From Pseudomaricurvus alkylphenolicus (GTDB lineage: Bacteria; Pseudomonadota; Gammaproteobacteria; Pseudomonadales; Cellvibrionaceae), in NCBI RefSeq assembly GCF_011683955.1, contig NZ_JAAQPI010000011.1, forward strand, positions 186,001 through 250,000: 64,000 bases of DNA, in the 5' to 3' direction. Position numbers and translations under genes: made by a program. A model generated the notes under the pieces. The model was not told where the DNA came from, ran no database searches, and saw nothing but the letters and a program-made list of their open reading frames with translations. Positions 17,981 through 26,272 of this stretch are shown here, piece after piece (within the stretch, counting starts at the first letter, position 1; the number at the start of each line of letters is the position of its first letter).

Positions 17981-19315
17981 ATGCGCTGGTTATATTCTCT
18001 CTGCTTTTATCTGTTGTTGCCTCTGGTGATTTTGCGACTGCTGTGGCGGGCCAAAGCGGCTCCGGCATACGCCCATCGCTGGTCTGAGCGCTTTGGTTTT
18101 GGCGCTTGTCGTCCCACGGGTAAGCCGGCTATTTGGGTGCACGCGGTATCCGTGGGGGAAACGCTGGCGGCGTTGCCCATGATTCGCCATTTGCAGCAGC
18201 GCTACCCGGAGTATGAGTTGGTGGTTACTACTACAACGCCGACGGGTTCTGATCGGGTGAAAGCGGCGCTGGGGGGGTCGGTGTTCCATGTTTATGCACC
18301 CTACGATCTTCCGGATTGCCTGGCTCGTTTTCTGCTCCGGGTGCGTCCCTGCTTGGCCGTTATCATGGAGACGGAGCTCTGGCCCAATACGGTGGCGGCT
18401 TGCCGCCATCGGGGGATTCCTGTGTTGGTGGCCAACGCGAGGCTCTCTGCCAAGTCGGCCCGCGGTTACCAGCGTTTTTCAGCACTGGCATCGCCGATGG
18501 TGGCGGGTCTGAGTGGCGTTGCGGCTCAGCATCAGGACGATGGTGATCGATTTTTGCAACTGGGTTTGCCCCCGTCGGCACTGACGGTAACGGGCAGTAT
18601 CAAGTTCGATCTGACGATCAGCAGAGAGACAGAGCAGCTGGCCAGCACCTATCGTAAACGGTGGCAGGGGAGCCTTCAGCGGGATAACAATAGCCTTCAG
18701 CGGGATAACAATAGCCTTCAGCGGGATAACAATAACCCTCGTCCCATTCTGCTGGCGGCCAGTACCCATGAGGGGGAAGATGAGCTGCTCTTGCAGGCGG
18801 CGAAGCAGCTTTGGCAAACCCACAGTGAACTTCTGTTGGTGCTGGTGCCTCGTCACCCTGAGCGTTTTGAGCGGGTGGTAAAGCTTGCAGAGACTTATGC
18901 TCCCACGCAAAGGCACAGCGAAGGCGAGGCTGTTCTGCCGCAAACCCGTGTGTTGGTGGGTGACACTATGGGGGAGATGATGGCCTTGCTGGGAGCCAGT
19001 GATCTGGTGTTTATGGGGGGGACTTGGGTGGAAACCGGGGGGCATAATCTGATTGAGCCGGCGGCCTGGGGTAAGCCCATTGTGTGTGGCCCCTCGCTGT
19101 TTAATTTCGCCGAGGTATCGAGGTTACTGCAAGAGGCAGGAGCGTTGGAGATAGTGGAGTCGCCGCAGCAGTTGGCGGCTCAGGTGGGGGTATTGTTGGG
19201 TGATGCCGATAAGGCTGAGGCTATGGGGCAGGCCGGTAAAGCCGTTGCCGAGGCTAATCGTGGGGCTTTGGAGCGGTTGTTGGGGTTGATTGATAGTACG
19301 TTGCCGCGCGGGTGA
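17981..19315 (+). CDS. waaA: 3-deoxy-D-manno-octulosonic acid (Kdo) transferase
   Basis: A 444-residue GT30 enzyme that adds Kdo to lipid IVA. An N-terminal membrane anchor (3-22) is followed by WVHAVSVGETLAALPMIRHL, TTTTPTGSDRV, METELWPNT and LVANARLS. The C-terminal domain has AASTHEGEDELLL, LVPRHPERF, MGGTWVETGGHNLIEPAAW and GKPIVCGPSLFNF. Residues 231-251, between the two Rossmann domains, are three exact copies of SLQRDNN, which makes the protein about 20 residues longer than usual. The core motifs are intact, so it should be functional. It converges with tolC. Confidence 0.95.
   Translation: MRWLYSLCFYLLLPLVILRLLWRAKAAPAYAHRWSERFGFGACRPTGKPAIWVHAVSVGETLAALPMIRHLQQRYPEYELVVTTTTPTGSDRVKAALGGSVFHVYAPYDLPDCLARFLLRVRPCLAVIMETELWPNTVAACRHRGIPVLVANARLSAKSARGYQRFSALASPMVAGLSGVAAQHQDDGDRFLQLGLPPSALTVTGSIKFDLTISRETEQLASTYRKRWQGSLQRDNNSLQRDNNSLQRDNNNPRPILLAASTHEGEDELLLQAAKQLWQTHSELLLVLVPRHPERFERVVKLAETYAPTQRHSEGEAVLPQTRVLVGDTMGEMMALLGASDLVFMGGTWVETGGHNLIEPAAWGKPIVCGPSLFNFAEVSRLLQEAGALEIVESPQQLAAQVGVLLGDADKAEAMGQAGKAVAEANRGALERLLGLIDSTLPRG
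18671..18733 (+). repeat. In-frame 21-bp tandem repeat, three copies, inside waaA
   Basis: Three perfect copies of a 21-base unit (starting AGCCTTCAGCGGGATAACAA) at 18671-18691, 18692-18712 and 18713-18733 encode SLQRDNN three times. A fourth copy begins to decay at AACCCT. The unit is a multiple of three, so copy changes alter linker length, not frame. Exact identity suggests recent expansion. Confidence 0.97.
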
Positions 19316-19438
19316 ATCGGGTTCTTGATTACCCCGCAGGTGTTTCGATCGATCCTCTTTAACTGGGACTTGAGCTATCCTTCCGAGACCTGCTGCCACA
19401 ACCGGAACATAGGTAGAGTTGCCGGAGCGTCCGGTTCG

Positions 19439-19626
19439 GTGCCTCAAAAGGCGGCTGGGGTGCTGTTTTCAGAGCGAATCGGCGGCCCTCCGGGCTACCC
19501 TCAGTCGCCAATGAGCCCGGCAAAAAGCGCCGGTCTCATTGACTCCTTCGGCGCTCGCTTTTAATGCTCTGAAAACAGCACCCCAGCCACCTCAGACTCT
19601 GTAGTTTGTCGAGTCTGTTGCCTCAA
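19439..19626 (+). repeat. Cruciform repeat family, copy A
   Basis: Outer arms 19450-19475 and 19566-19591 are inverted repeats matching at 25 of 26 positions (left starts GGCGGCTGGGGTGCTG, right ends CACCCCAGCCACC). An inner hairpin pairs ATGAGCCCGGC with GCCGGTCTCAT around AAAAAGC. The core is 142 bases. It is flanked by a near-direct repeat, GTGCCTCA (19439) and TTGCCTCA (19619). It fills most of the 379-base gap between the convergent waaA and tolC genes, so it may also terminate both. A degenerate second right arm follows at 19645-19694. No open reading frame of note lies in it. Confidence 0.85.
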
Positions 19627-19694
19627 TGTGAAGGTCTTGTTTACGCTTCGAAAACGCAATTCCCGACCACCGCTAACACCGCAGTGCGTCGAGC

Positions 19695-21098
19695 CTATTC
19701 GTACTTCGCCCGATTTACCTGCTGCCCGGATTCGAGCCAGCGGTTCAGCTGCAGCACGTCCTCTGGGGTCAGGTTGCCGGCCACTTCTTTCAGACGCAGC
19801 ATGTTGATGATGTAGCCGTAGCGGGTGTCGTCGTAGTTGCGCTGGGATTGGTACAGATTGCGCTGGGCGACCAGTACGTCCACCAGGTTACGGGTGCCGA
19901 CTTCGTAGCCGGCCTGGGTGGCTTCCAGCGCACTTTTGCTGGAAGTGATGGCCTGTTTGCGGGCTTTGACCTGGGCGACGTTGGTGACTACGGAGAGGTG
20001 CAGTGAGCGGGTGGCCTGGATGATGTCACGCTGGGTCTGGTTGTAAATTTCCTGGGCCTGCATGTGTTGTTGGTGGGCCTGTCGGCGCTCACCCGAGACG
20101 CGCATGCCGCTGAAGATCGGCACGTTCAATTGCAGTGCAACGGTGGAGCTTTCGTTGCTGCGGGAGTCATTGTCGGCGGAGGCGCCCGGGCCAAAGTCCA
20201 CACTTGTGTTGGTGTCGTCGCGGTCGGTGTAGCTGAGGCTGGCGGTCAGGGTTGGCAGGTGGCCGGATGCCTTGGCGCGAGCGTTTTGGCGAGAGGCGTC
20301 TGAATTGAGTTTGGCCACTTTTAGGGTGTAGTTGTTTTCCAGGGCAAAATCGACCCAATTGCCGCGGCTGTTGGGGTCCGGGTTGGTGACCGGAAAGGTA
20401 CTCAGCAGTGGGGCAACGGTATCATGGCTGCGTCCGGTCAGTACCTCCAGGGCTTCAAAAGCGATTCCCAGATTGCCCTGGGCTTCCAGGGTGGTGGCCG
20501 TGGCGGTGTCGTAAGCGGCCTGGGCTTCGTGGACGTCGGTAATGGCTGTCAGGCCCACTTCGAAGCGCTGGCGGGTCTGTTCCAGTTGGTGGCCGAGGGC
20601 TTTTTCTTCGGCTTTGGCGGTCTCCATGTTGTCGATGGAGCGCAGTACATTAAAGTAGGCCTCTGAGACGCGAATGATCACGGCTTGCTGGTCGGCGCTG
20701 AACTGGGCTTCGGCCTGTTCACTCAGGGCCTCGCCCTGTTTGTAGCCAAACCAGGCAGCCATATTGAACAGGGGCTGGGTCAGGCTGACGGAGTAGCTTT
20801 CGTTTTCGCTCTCGATGTCGAAGGTGGCGGTTGGCTGGTCGAACTGGAGCTTGCCCACTTGGGTCTGGTCGGTGTCGGAATAGCTGATAGTGCCACTGAT
20901 CTGAGGCAGCAGGCCTGATCGGCCGATAGTGAGTGCTTCTTTACCAGCGTTGTAGACGGCGGTGTCGGCTTTCAATTGGTGGTCGTTGTCCAGGGCCAGG
21001 GCGTAGATTTCCTGCAGGGTTTCTGCCTGAAGGGGGAGGGCAGTCAGGCTGAGGGCACCGGCCAGGCTCACGCCCAAACGAAGGCTTCGCGATAACAT
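19695..21098 (-). CDS. tolC: Outer membrane efflux protein TolC
   Basis: A 467-residue outer-membrane channel for tripartite efflux and type I secretion. A signal peptide (about 1-26, ending LPLQA) is followed by two repeats of the OEP fold: EIYALALDNDHQLKAD/SLTQPLFNMAAWF in the first and WVDFALENNYTLKVAKLN/LNVPIFSGMRVSG in the second. Long helical segments in between and YEVGTRNLVDVLVAQRNLYQ near the C-terminus are typical. ATG 21098 has AGGA 6 bases upstream. In E. coli tolC is the divergent neighbour of nudF; here 16.8 kb separates them. Confidence 0.92.
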   Translation of the reverse strand: MLSRSLRLGVSLAGALSLTALPLQAETLQEIYALALDNDHQLKADTAVYNAGKEALTIGRSGLLPQISGTISYSDTDQTQVGKLQFDQPTATFDIESENESYSVSLTQPLFNMAAWFGYKQGEALSEQAEAQFSADQQAVIIRVSEAYFNVLRSIDNMETAKAEEKALGHQLEQTRQRFEVGLTAITDVHEAQAAYDTATATTLEAQGNLGIAFEALEVLTGRSHDTVAPLLSTFPVTNPDPNSRGNWVDFALENNYTLKVAKLNSDASRQNARAKASGHLPTLTASLSYTDRDDTNTSVDFGPGASADNDSRSNESSTVALQLNVPIFSGMRVSGERRQAHQQHMQAQEIYNQTQRDIIQATRSLHLSVVTNVAQVKARKQAITSSKSALEATQAGYEVGTRNLVDVLVAQRNLYQSQRNYDDTRYGYIINMLRLKEVAGNLTPEDVLQLNRWLESGQQVNRAKYE

Positions 21099-21236
21099 AA
21101 ACAATCCTGTTCAAGAGACGGGGCTTCTGCGGGGGAGACTCAGTCGGGAACCCGCAGAGCTTGGCAAAATACAAACCTGCGGCAGTTTAGCGGTTTGGGG
21201 GCTGAGCGTCGACCAAACGCCGGGTATGGCGGGTTA

Positions 21237-21256
21237 ATTAGTGTTAAACCACTAAT
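21237..21256. promoter_or_regulatory. Inverted repeat upstream of tolC
   Basis: ATTAGTG (21237-21243) and CACTAAT (21250-21256) form a perfect 7-base inverted repeat with a TTAAAC centre, about 140 bases upstream of the tolC start. No T-tract follows on either strand, so a regulator-binding site is likelier than a terminator. The factor is unknown. Confidence 0.35.
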
Positions 21257-21338
21257 CATTTAGGATGCTTTGATTAACTTAACAAAGCCCCGGTTAACCT
21301 AAGCCCTTCCATATTTAACGTTGAGGCGTTGCTTCTAC

Positions 21339-22361
21339 TTATGAGGCTCGGGAGGGAACCCACTCCTGTCGCCAGCGCTGGGGGGAGATGCCAAACCAGC
21401 GCTTGAAGCTGCGGGTAAAGGCGCTCAGTTCGGAATAACCGAGCAGGGCGGCGATGTCTGTAAGCCGGTAGTAGTGCGAGCTGAGGTATTCCAGGGCCTG
21501 TTGGCGTCGTACTTCTTCCACCAGCTGTTGGAAAGTCGCCTGTTGCTCCTGCAGGTGTCTCTGCAGGGTTCGAGTGCTGAAACCCATGGCCGTGGCTACG
21601 GTGTGAATACTGCAATCCCCCATGATCAAATGGTGGCTGATGATCTGTTTGACCTGTTCAGTCAATTTGCCCTGATGCTTTTCCTGCAGGTGCTGGCGCA
21701 GCAAATGGGGGATCTGACGGGCGCTCTCGGCAATGGGAGCGAGTACGTAGCGGGCATCCGCCACCAGTTCCAGGTTGGGGTGGTTAAAGGCTACCGGGCA
21801 GCGAAAAAAGCGGGTGTATACACTGGTATCGGCGGGGGCTTCATGGCGGAAGTAAACGGCCCTGAGGTTACATTTGTCACCGTACAGAATCTGCATGTTC
21901 TGCCAGGCCAGACCCATGGCGTGGTCCTGGAAGGTGGTGCTGTTGTCGATGGCGCTATTGCGCGCCATGGCGGAGAACACGGCCAGGTCGTCGTTGAGGT
22001 GAATCTGGATATCGAGATTCTGGACGCAGATGTTCAGGTGCCGCGCCAGCAGGTAAAAGCCCTCCTCAACCGTTTCACTGCGTGTCATCAGAGCAAAGAG
22101 AGGGCCAAAGACGGCAACGCTCTGGCGCCTGGCCATCTCCAGGCCCAGCCAGGGGGTGTCGTATTCCCGGGCGACCAGTTCCAGCAGGTGAGTGTGTTCC
22201 AGATAGGGCACCAGCAGGTTGTCCGCGTGCAGAGCCGCGCGGCTCAGGCCCACCCGCCGGGCATAGTCTTCAGGGTCGCCACCCCGCTCAAGGACAAAAT
22301 CACTCAGTCCTTCCAGAAAGCTTGAACTGATGAGTGGATGAGCCACGTTTTCTACCTGCAT
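21339..22361 (-). CDS. AraC-family transcriptional regulator (OruR-like)
   Basis: A 340-residue regulator. The N-terminal domain (about 10-200) is of the arabinose_bd/OruR type, with the pattern YLEHTHLLELVAREYDTPWL. The C-terminal AraC HTH domain has SIHTVATAMGFSTRTLQRHL and LTDIAALLGYSELSAFTRSF, ending KRWFGISPQRWRQEW. ATG 22361 is used (an in-frame TTG lies one codon earlier). It is divergent from the TonB receptor gene and probably controls it in response to a small lipophilic ligand, the usual effector type of this group (inference). Confidence 0.85.
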   Translation of the reverse strand: MQVENVAHPLISSSFLEGLSDFVLERGGDPEDYARRVGLSRAALHADNLLVPYLEHTHLLELVAREYDTPWLGLEMARRQSVAVFGPLFALMTRSETVEEGFYLLARHLNICVQNLDIQIHLNDDLAVFSAMARNSAIDNSTTFQDHAMGLAWQNMQILYGDKCNLRAVYFRHEAPADTSVYTRFFRCPVAFNHPNLELVADARYVLAPIAESARQIPHLLRQHLQEKHQGKLTEQVKQIISHHLIMGDCSIHTVATAMGFSTRTLQRHLQEQQATFQQLVEEVRRQQALEYLSSHYYRLTDIAALLGYSELSAFTRSFKRWFGISPQRWRQEWVPSRAS

Positions 22362-22373
22362 CAAACATCGACG

Positions 22374-22412
22374 GGTTAACCGTCTGACAAATGGGCAATT
22401 TGGTCAACCGAC
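22374..22412. promoter_or_regulatory. Direct repeat in the AraC/TonB-receptor intergenic region
   Basis: GGTTAACCGTC (22374-22384) and GGTCAACCGAC (22402-22412) match at 9 of 11 bases and start 28 bases apart. They lie just upstream of the AraC gene, in the 259-base divergent gap. AraC proteins bind direct repeats, so this is a candidate operator. Confidence 0.35.
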
Positions 22413-22620
22413 TTTTGGCGCGTACTGGTAAATACGCTCCCTCATGGCTGAAAACCTCGGAGCACTGGCGCGAAGTGTAAAGCAGCGTTAAGAGGTCTCG
22501 ATACACTCGCAGCCTGTCCGGTGAATCAACAACCGGCTCAGGGGGCGACCTGCACCTGGCTACCCGGCCCGATCGTCGTTGCCATAACTGAACAATTATA
22601 ACCAAGCGAGAGACTGACAC

Positions 22621-25113
22621 ATGAGCTTTACTTACCGATTGGCTCCCATGGCGCTGGCAATTGCCGCCATTTCCACCCCAGCCCTGTCCGATGGCTTTAC
22701 CCTGGAAGAAGTTGTGGTGACCGCACAGAAGCGGGCGGAAAGTCTGCAGGATGTTCCCATTTCAGTATCCGCCATGAGCGGAGAGAAAATTGCCGAGGCG
22801 GGAATTCCCGGCTTCCAGGATTTTTCCGCCTATGTGCCCAACTTTAACGTTACCTCCAACGCTATTGGCGATGTGATCTCTATTCGTGGTATTCAGTCCG
22901 GTATCCTGGCCAGTGTTGAGCAGTCCGTAGGTACTTTTGTTGATGGTGTCTACCGCGGTCGTGGTACGCAGTCCCGTTTCAGTTTTCTGGATGTGGGCAC
23001 GGTAGAGGTGTTGCGCGGACCCCAGAGTACGTTATTTGGTAAGAACACGATTGGCGGAGCCCTTAATATCACCTCTGCCGCACCCACTGAAGAGTTTGAA
23101 GCACAGCTATCCGCACTCTATGAACTGGAGCACGAAGAGACTGAACTGCAGGGTTATGTCTCCGGTCCATTGAGCGAAAATGTGCGCGGCCGCCTGGCAT
23201 TCCTGACCCGTGAGATGGATGAAGGCTGGATCGAGAATACCTACTACGATCAGAACGAACCCCAGACCGACGAGTGGGCTGCGCGCGGGTCCATCGAGTG
23301 GGATGTCAACGAAAACCTGTTGATCAAGGCCAAGCTGGAACACGGGGACTGGGATAACCACGGTAACGCCTACGAGCAGTTTATCCTGGCGCCCAGTCAC
23401 GAGGCCCTGTTTGCTTCTTTAGGCGCGGACATTACGCCGGAGAACAACGTTAACACCATGGGCAACAGCACAGATGGTATCGACTATGGCGCCTCTCAAG
23501 TGTTCGTCGGCGATTCAGACGAGTTTGGGATACGGGCGGATTATACCCTGGATACGGGCACGATCACGGCCATTTATGGTTACTCAACCTACGAATTCAA
23601 CCGCGATCTGGATGCCGACTTTAATGTCATGGACGGCATCGGTTTCGAAGAATACGAGGACTACGAGCAGCACAGTATTGAGCTTCGGTTTGTGTCTGAG
23701 CTGGGCAATGGCTTCGAATATATCGCCGGCTTCTACTATCAGGACAGCGACTTTACCGCCACCGCCAAATCCAACTTTAACGTCGACGCCACCAATCCCT
23801 TGTCATTTGCGGGCCCCGCCGGTATTGCGGCGATGACTGACCACAATAACCTGATCGCGCTGACCGGCGGCGCCATTGGTTTGCCAGGGCTTCCTTTGGC
23901 ACCCATCGATCCCGCTACCGGGGTCGCTTACGTTGGCTCTATTGGGCAGTTTACCCGCGCTGCACAGTTGGAACAGGAAACTGAAAGCTGGGCGGCTTTT
24001 GCTCAGGGCACCTGGGATATCTCTGAGACTGTGCGTCTGACAGTCGGTTTGCGCTATGGCGAAGAAGAAAAAACGGCGATGCAAAGCGTGCATTGCGCCG
24101 AGTGGGACAGCTTTAATCTGATTGATGCTGCAACTTGCGCCTCAACCAATCCTCTGGGTCTGGTGTTGGGCGAATTTACCCCGCATACCTTTGAAAATCT
24201 GCAGCGCGATGAAGAAGACTGGACCTATAGCGTTAATGTGCAGTGGGACGTCACCAGCGATATTATGGCCTATGCCACGGTGTCCACAGGCACGAAGTCC
24301 GGAGGCTTTAATAACTTTGCCCTGACCGCCAGTGCAGAAGAAGCGGAGTTCGATCAGGAGAAAGTGAAGTCTATGGAAATCGGTGCCAAGATGACGCTGC
24401 TGGATGGGGCCGCTGAGATTAATATGGCGCTGTTCGATATGGACTATGACGATCTGCAGGCGTCCATCTTTACCGGTGCCACTGGTTTTAAAGTGGAAAA
24501 CGCGGCAACGGCCAGCGTTCGTGGTTTTGAAGCCGATGGCCGCTGGCAGTTGGCTGAAAGCCTGATGCTGCGGGGTAGCGTGGGCATCCTGGATTTCGAG
24601 TTCGATGAATACCCCAATGCCGGTTGCACCAACACTCAAAAAGCGGCACTGAATTTCTCCACCTTCCTTAAGCCGCCAGCGGGTACCAGTGTGGGCAATG
24701 CCACTGCCGTGGATCTGGATGGTGATGGCCTGACCGATACCTGTGAGCAAAATCTGAAGGGCGGGACCAATGCCTTTACGCCAGAGTTAACGGCCAGTTT
24801 GTCGTTGGAGCACGAGCTGGACTTGGGCGATAACCTGTATCTGCGCACCGTTCTGGATGCCAACTATATGGACGATCATCATAGTGCACAGGACAACGAC
24901 GTACTGGCCGAGCAGGCTGCTTATACGCTGTGGAATCTGACGCTGACAATTGGCTCTCAGGATGATGACTGGGATGTATCGCTGGTGGGACGCAATATAA
25001 CTGACGAGCAGTACATCACCTATTCAAATGACATGCCGTTGTTTGCCGGTAGCCAGCAAGTGGCTTGGGGACGTGAAGCCAACTACGCTATTCGTGGACG
25101 CTTGCGCTTCTGA
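22621..25113 (+). CDS. TonB-dependent outer membrane receptor
   Basis: An 830-residue receptor. A signal peptide (1-24) is followed by a TonB box-like EEVVVTAQKRAESLQDVP. The plug domain has ISIRGIQSGI, FVDGVYRGRGTQ and VEVLRGPQSTLFGKNTIGGA. A 22-strand barrel follows and ends in the terminal phenylalanine RGRLRF. Features such as RAESLQDVPISVSA are shared by receptors of sphingomonads and marine gammaproteobacteria that take up complex organics rather than classic siderophores. The ligand is unknown. Flanked by AraC regulators on both sides (one divergent, one convergent). Confidence 0.9.
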   Translation: MSFTYRLAPMALAIAAISTPALSDGFTLEEVVVTAQKRAESLQDVPISVSAMSGEKIAEAGIPGFQDFSAYVPNFNVTSNAIGDVISIRGIQSGILASVEQSVGTFVDGVYRGRGTQSRFSFLDVGTVEVLRGPQSTLFGKNTIGGALNITSAAPTEEFEAQLSALYELEHEETELQGYVSGPLSENVRGRLAFLTREMDEGWIENTYYDQNEPQTDEWAARGSIEWDVNENLLIKAKLEHGDWDNHGNAYEQFILAPSHEALFASLGADITPENNVNTMGNSTDGIDYGASQVFVGDSDEFGIRADYTLDTGTITAIYGYSTYEFNRDLDADFNVMDGIGFEEYEDYEQHSIELRFVSELGNGFEYIAGFYYQDSDFTATAKSNFNVDATNPLSFAGPAGIAAMTDHNNLIALTGGAIGLPGLPLAPIDPATGVAYVGSIGQFTRAAQLEQETESWAAFAQGTWDISETVRLTVGLRYGEEEKTAMQSVHCAEWDSFNLIDAATCASTNPLGLVLGEFTPHTFENLQRDEEDWTYSVNVQWDVTSDIMAYATVSTGTKSGGFNNFALTASAEEAEFDQEKVKSMEIGAKMTLLDGAAEINMALFDMDYDDLQASIFTGATGFKVENAATASVRGFEADGRWQLAESLMLRGSVGILDFEFDEYPNAGCTNTQKAALNFSTFLKPPAGTSVGNATAVDLDGDGLTDTCEQNLKGGTNAFTPELTASLSLEHELDLGDNLYLRTVLDANYMDDHHSAQDNDVLAEQAAYTLWNLTLTIGSQDDDWDVSLVGRNITDEQYITYSNDMPLFAGSQQVAWGREANYAIRGRLRF

Positions 25114-25134
25114 TCGGTTGGTAAAGCAGAGGAC

Positions 25135-25165
25135 AAAAATCCCGTGCATTAGCGCGGGATTTTTT
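25135..25165. terminator. Bidirectional intrinsic terminator
   Basis: AAAAATCCCG (25135-25144) and CGGGATTTTTT (25155-25165) form a stem with A and T runs on opposite sides, giving a T-tract whichever strand is read. It sits between the converging TonB receptor and AraC genes and should stop both. Confidence 0.9.
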
Positions 25166-25175
25166 GAATACGGGT

Positions 25176-26168
25176 TTAATGCATATGAGCTTTGCGCCAG
25201 GTTTGCGGCGATTGCTGGTGCCAGCGTTTAAAACTGCGGCTAAAGGCTGAAAGTTGAGAGTAACCCAACATCGCGGCAACATCGCCGAGAGAGTAATGGC
25301 GATTGCGCAAATAGGTTAATGCCTGTTCGCTGCGAACACAGTTGACCAGATCTTTAAAGCTGGTTTCATTTTCCTGCAAACGCCGTTGCAAAGTCCGCTT
25401 GCTCATATGCAATTGATCTGCAAGATTCTCGATATTACAGGCGTCTTCGCTTAACAGTACCGCAATAACTCCGCGAGTGTGGGCGGGCAAATTCTGCTCA
25501 GCGTTGACAGGAGCGGGTTGATCAGCCCACATCAACTGGATCTCATCCACTTTGGCCAGCCCGTTAAGCCAGGAAGCATTAAACACGATTCCTGTTAAAG
25601 CGTGATTGAATGCCAGTGGTGCACCAAAGAAATCGTGATAGGCCTTAAGGTCCGAATGTTCCGGATGCTGGAAAAACACGGAACGCGGTTTCCACTTGAT
25701 ACCACACAGGGTACGCATAATGATACACAACAGTGCCAGCCCATGATCCTGCATAAAGGGGTTGTTCTGCAAAGAGGGGTCGGCGCTGTGGATACTTAAA
25801 ATGGCGGTATCTTCATTGACATCCAATCGCAGGGAAACACTGTCCACACTTAGATGCAGGTTTTCCTGCACCAGCTGCAGGGCTTCTTTTACCGAACAGT
25901 CGCGCAGCAGAGAGCGGGTCACCGGGCCCATGGCAAATACATCCTGCCGGCGCGCCAGATCCAGGCAGATTTCGGGCTGGGAGAAATACTTGGCTGCCAT
26001 TTCGAACAGTCGCAGTTCCTGATGGAACGGCAGTAACTTTTCCTGGCTGTTGGCTCGGAACGGGGGCAATTGCGCCTGTCGATAAAAGCTGCCTGGACTC
26101 ACTCCTTTTTCCTGGAGCAATTGATCGAATCCCTGAATAAAGGAGCTGCTAATCTGCGGCCGCGTCAT
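25176..26168 (-). CDS. AraC-family transcriptional regulator (OruR-like)
   Basis: A 330-residue regulator of the same architecture as the one at 21.3 kb: a ligand-binding N-terminal domain (RPQISSSFIQGFDQLLQEKG and following) and a C-terminal HTH pair, ENLADQLHMSKRTLQRRLQE and LGDVAAMLGYSQLSAFSRSF. ATG 26168 follows GAGGTGACC, a good ribosome site. The two regulators are clear paralogues (shared QLSAFSRSFKRW-type endings), which suggests a duplicated control layer around the TonB receptor. Confidence 0.85.
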   Translation of the reverse strand: MTRPQISSSFIQGFDQLLQEKGVSPGSFYRQAQLPPFRANSQEKLLPFHQELRLFEMAAKYFSQPEICLDLARRQDVFAMGPVTRSLLRDCSVKEALQLVQENLHLSVDSVSLRLDVNEDTAILSIHSADPSLQNNPFMQDHGLALLCIIMRTLCGIKWKPRSVFFQHPEHSDLKAYHDFFGAPLAFNHALTGIVFNASWLNGLAKVDEIQLMWADQPAPVNAEQNLPAHTRGVIAVLLSEDACNIENLADQLHMSKRTLQRRLQENETSFKDLVNCVRSEQALTYLRNRHYSLGDVAAMLGYSQLSAFSRSFKRWHQQSPQTWRKAHMH

Positions 26169-26272
26169 GGTCACCTCTCTTCAGTTTGAGTGCAGGCACA
26201 CTTGTGCCGCTCGTTTTTTGTTCACATCATGCGAGGCGGCGGCACGGTTTGTCAAAGAAATGGCGTGAGATG

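Noticed and set aside
18671-18733. Phase-variation switch in waaA
   Set aside because: The unit is 21 bases, so gain or loss of copies keeps the frame and cannot turn the gene off.
19450-19591. Integron attC or retron msr/msd interpretation of the cruciform repeat
   Set aside because: There are no attC core sites, no integrase and no reverse transcriptase near any of the three copies.
21474-22325. A 283-residue + strand frame opposite the AraC regulator
   Set aside because: Antisense shadow; the minus-strand protein has clear HTH motifs, this one none.
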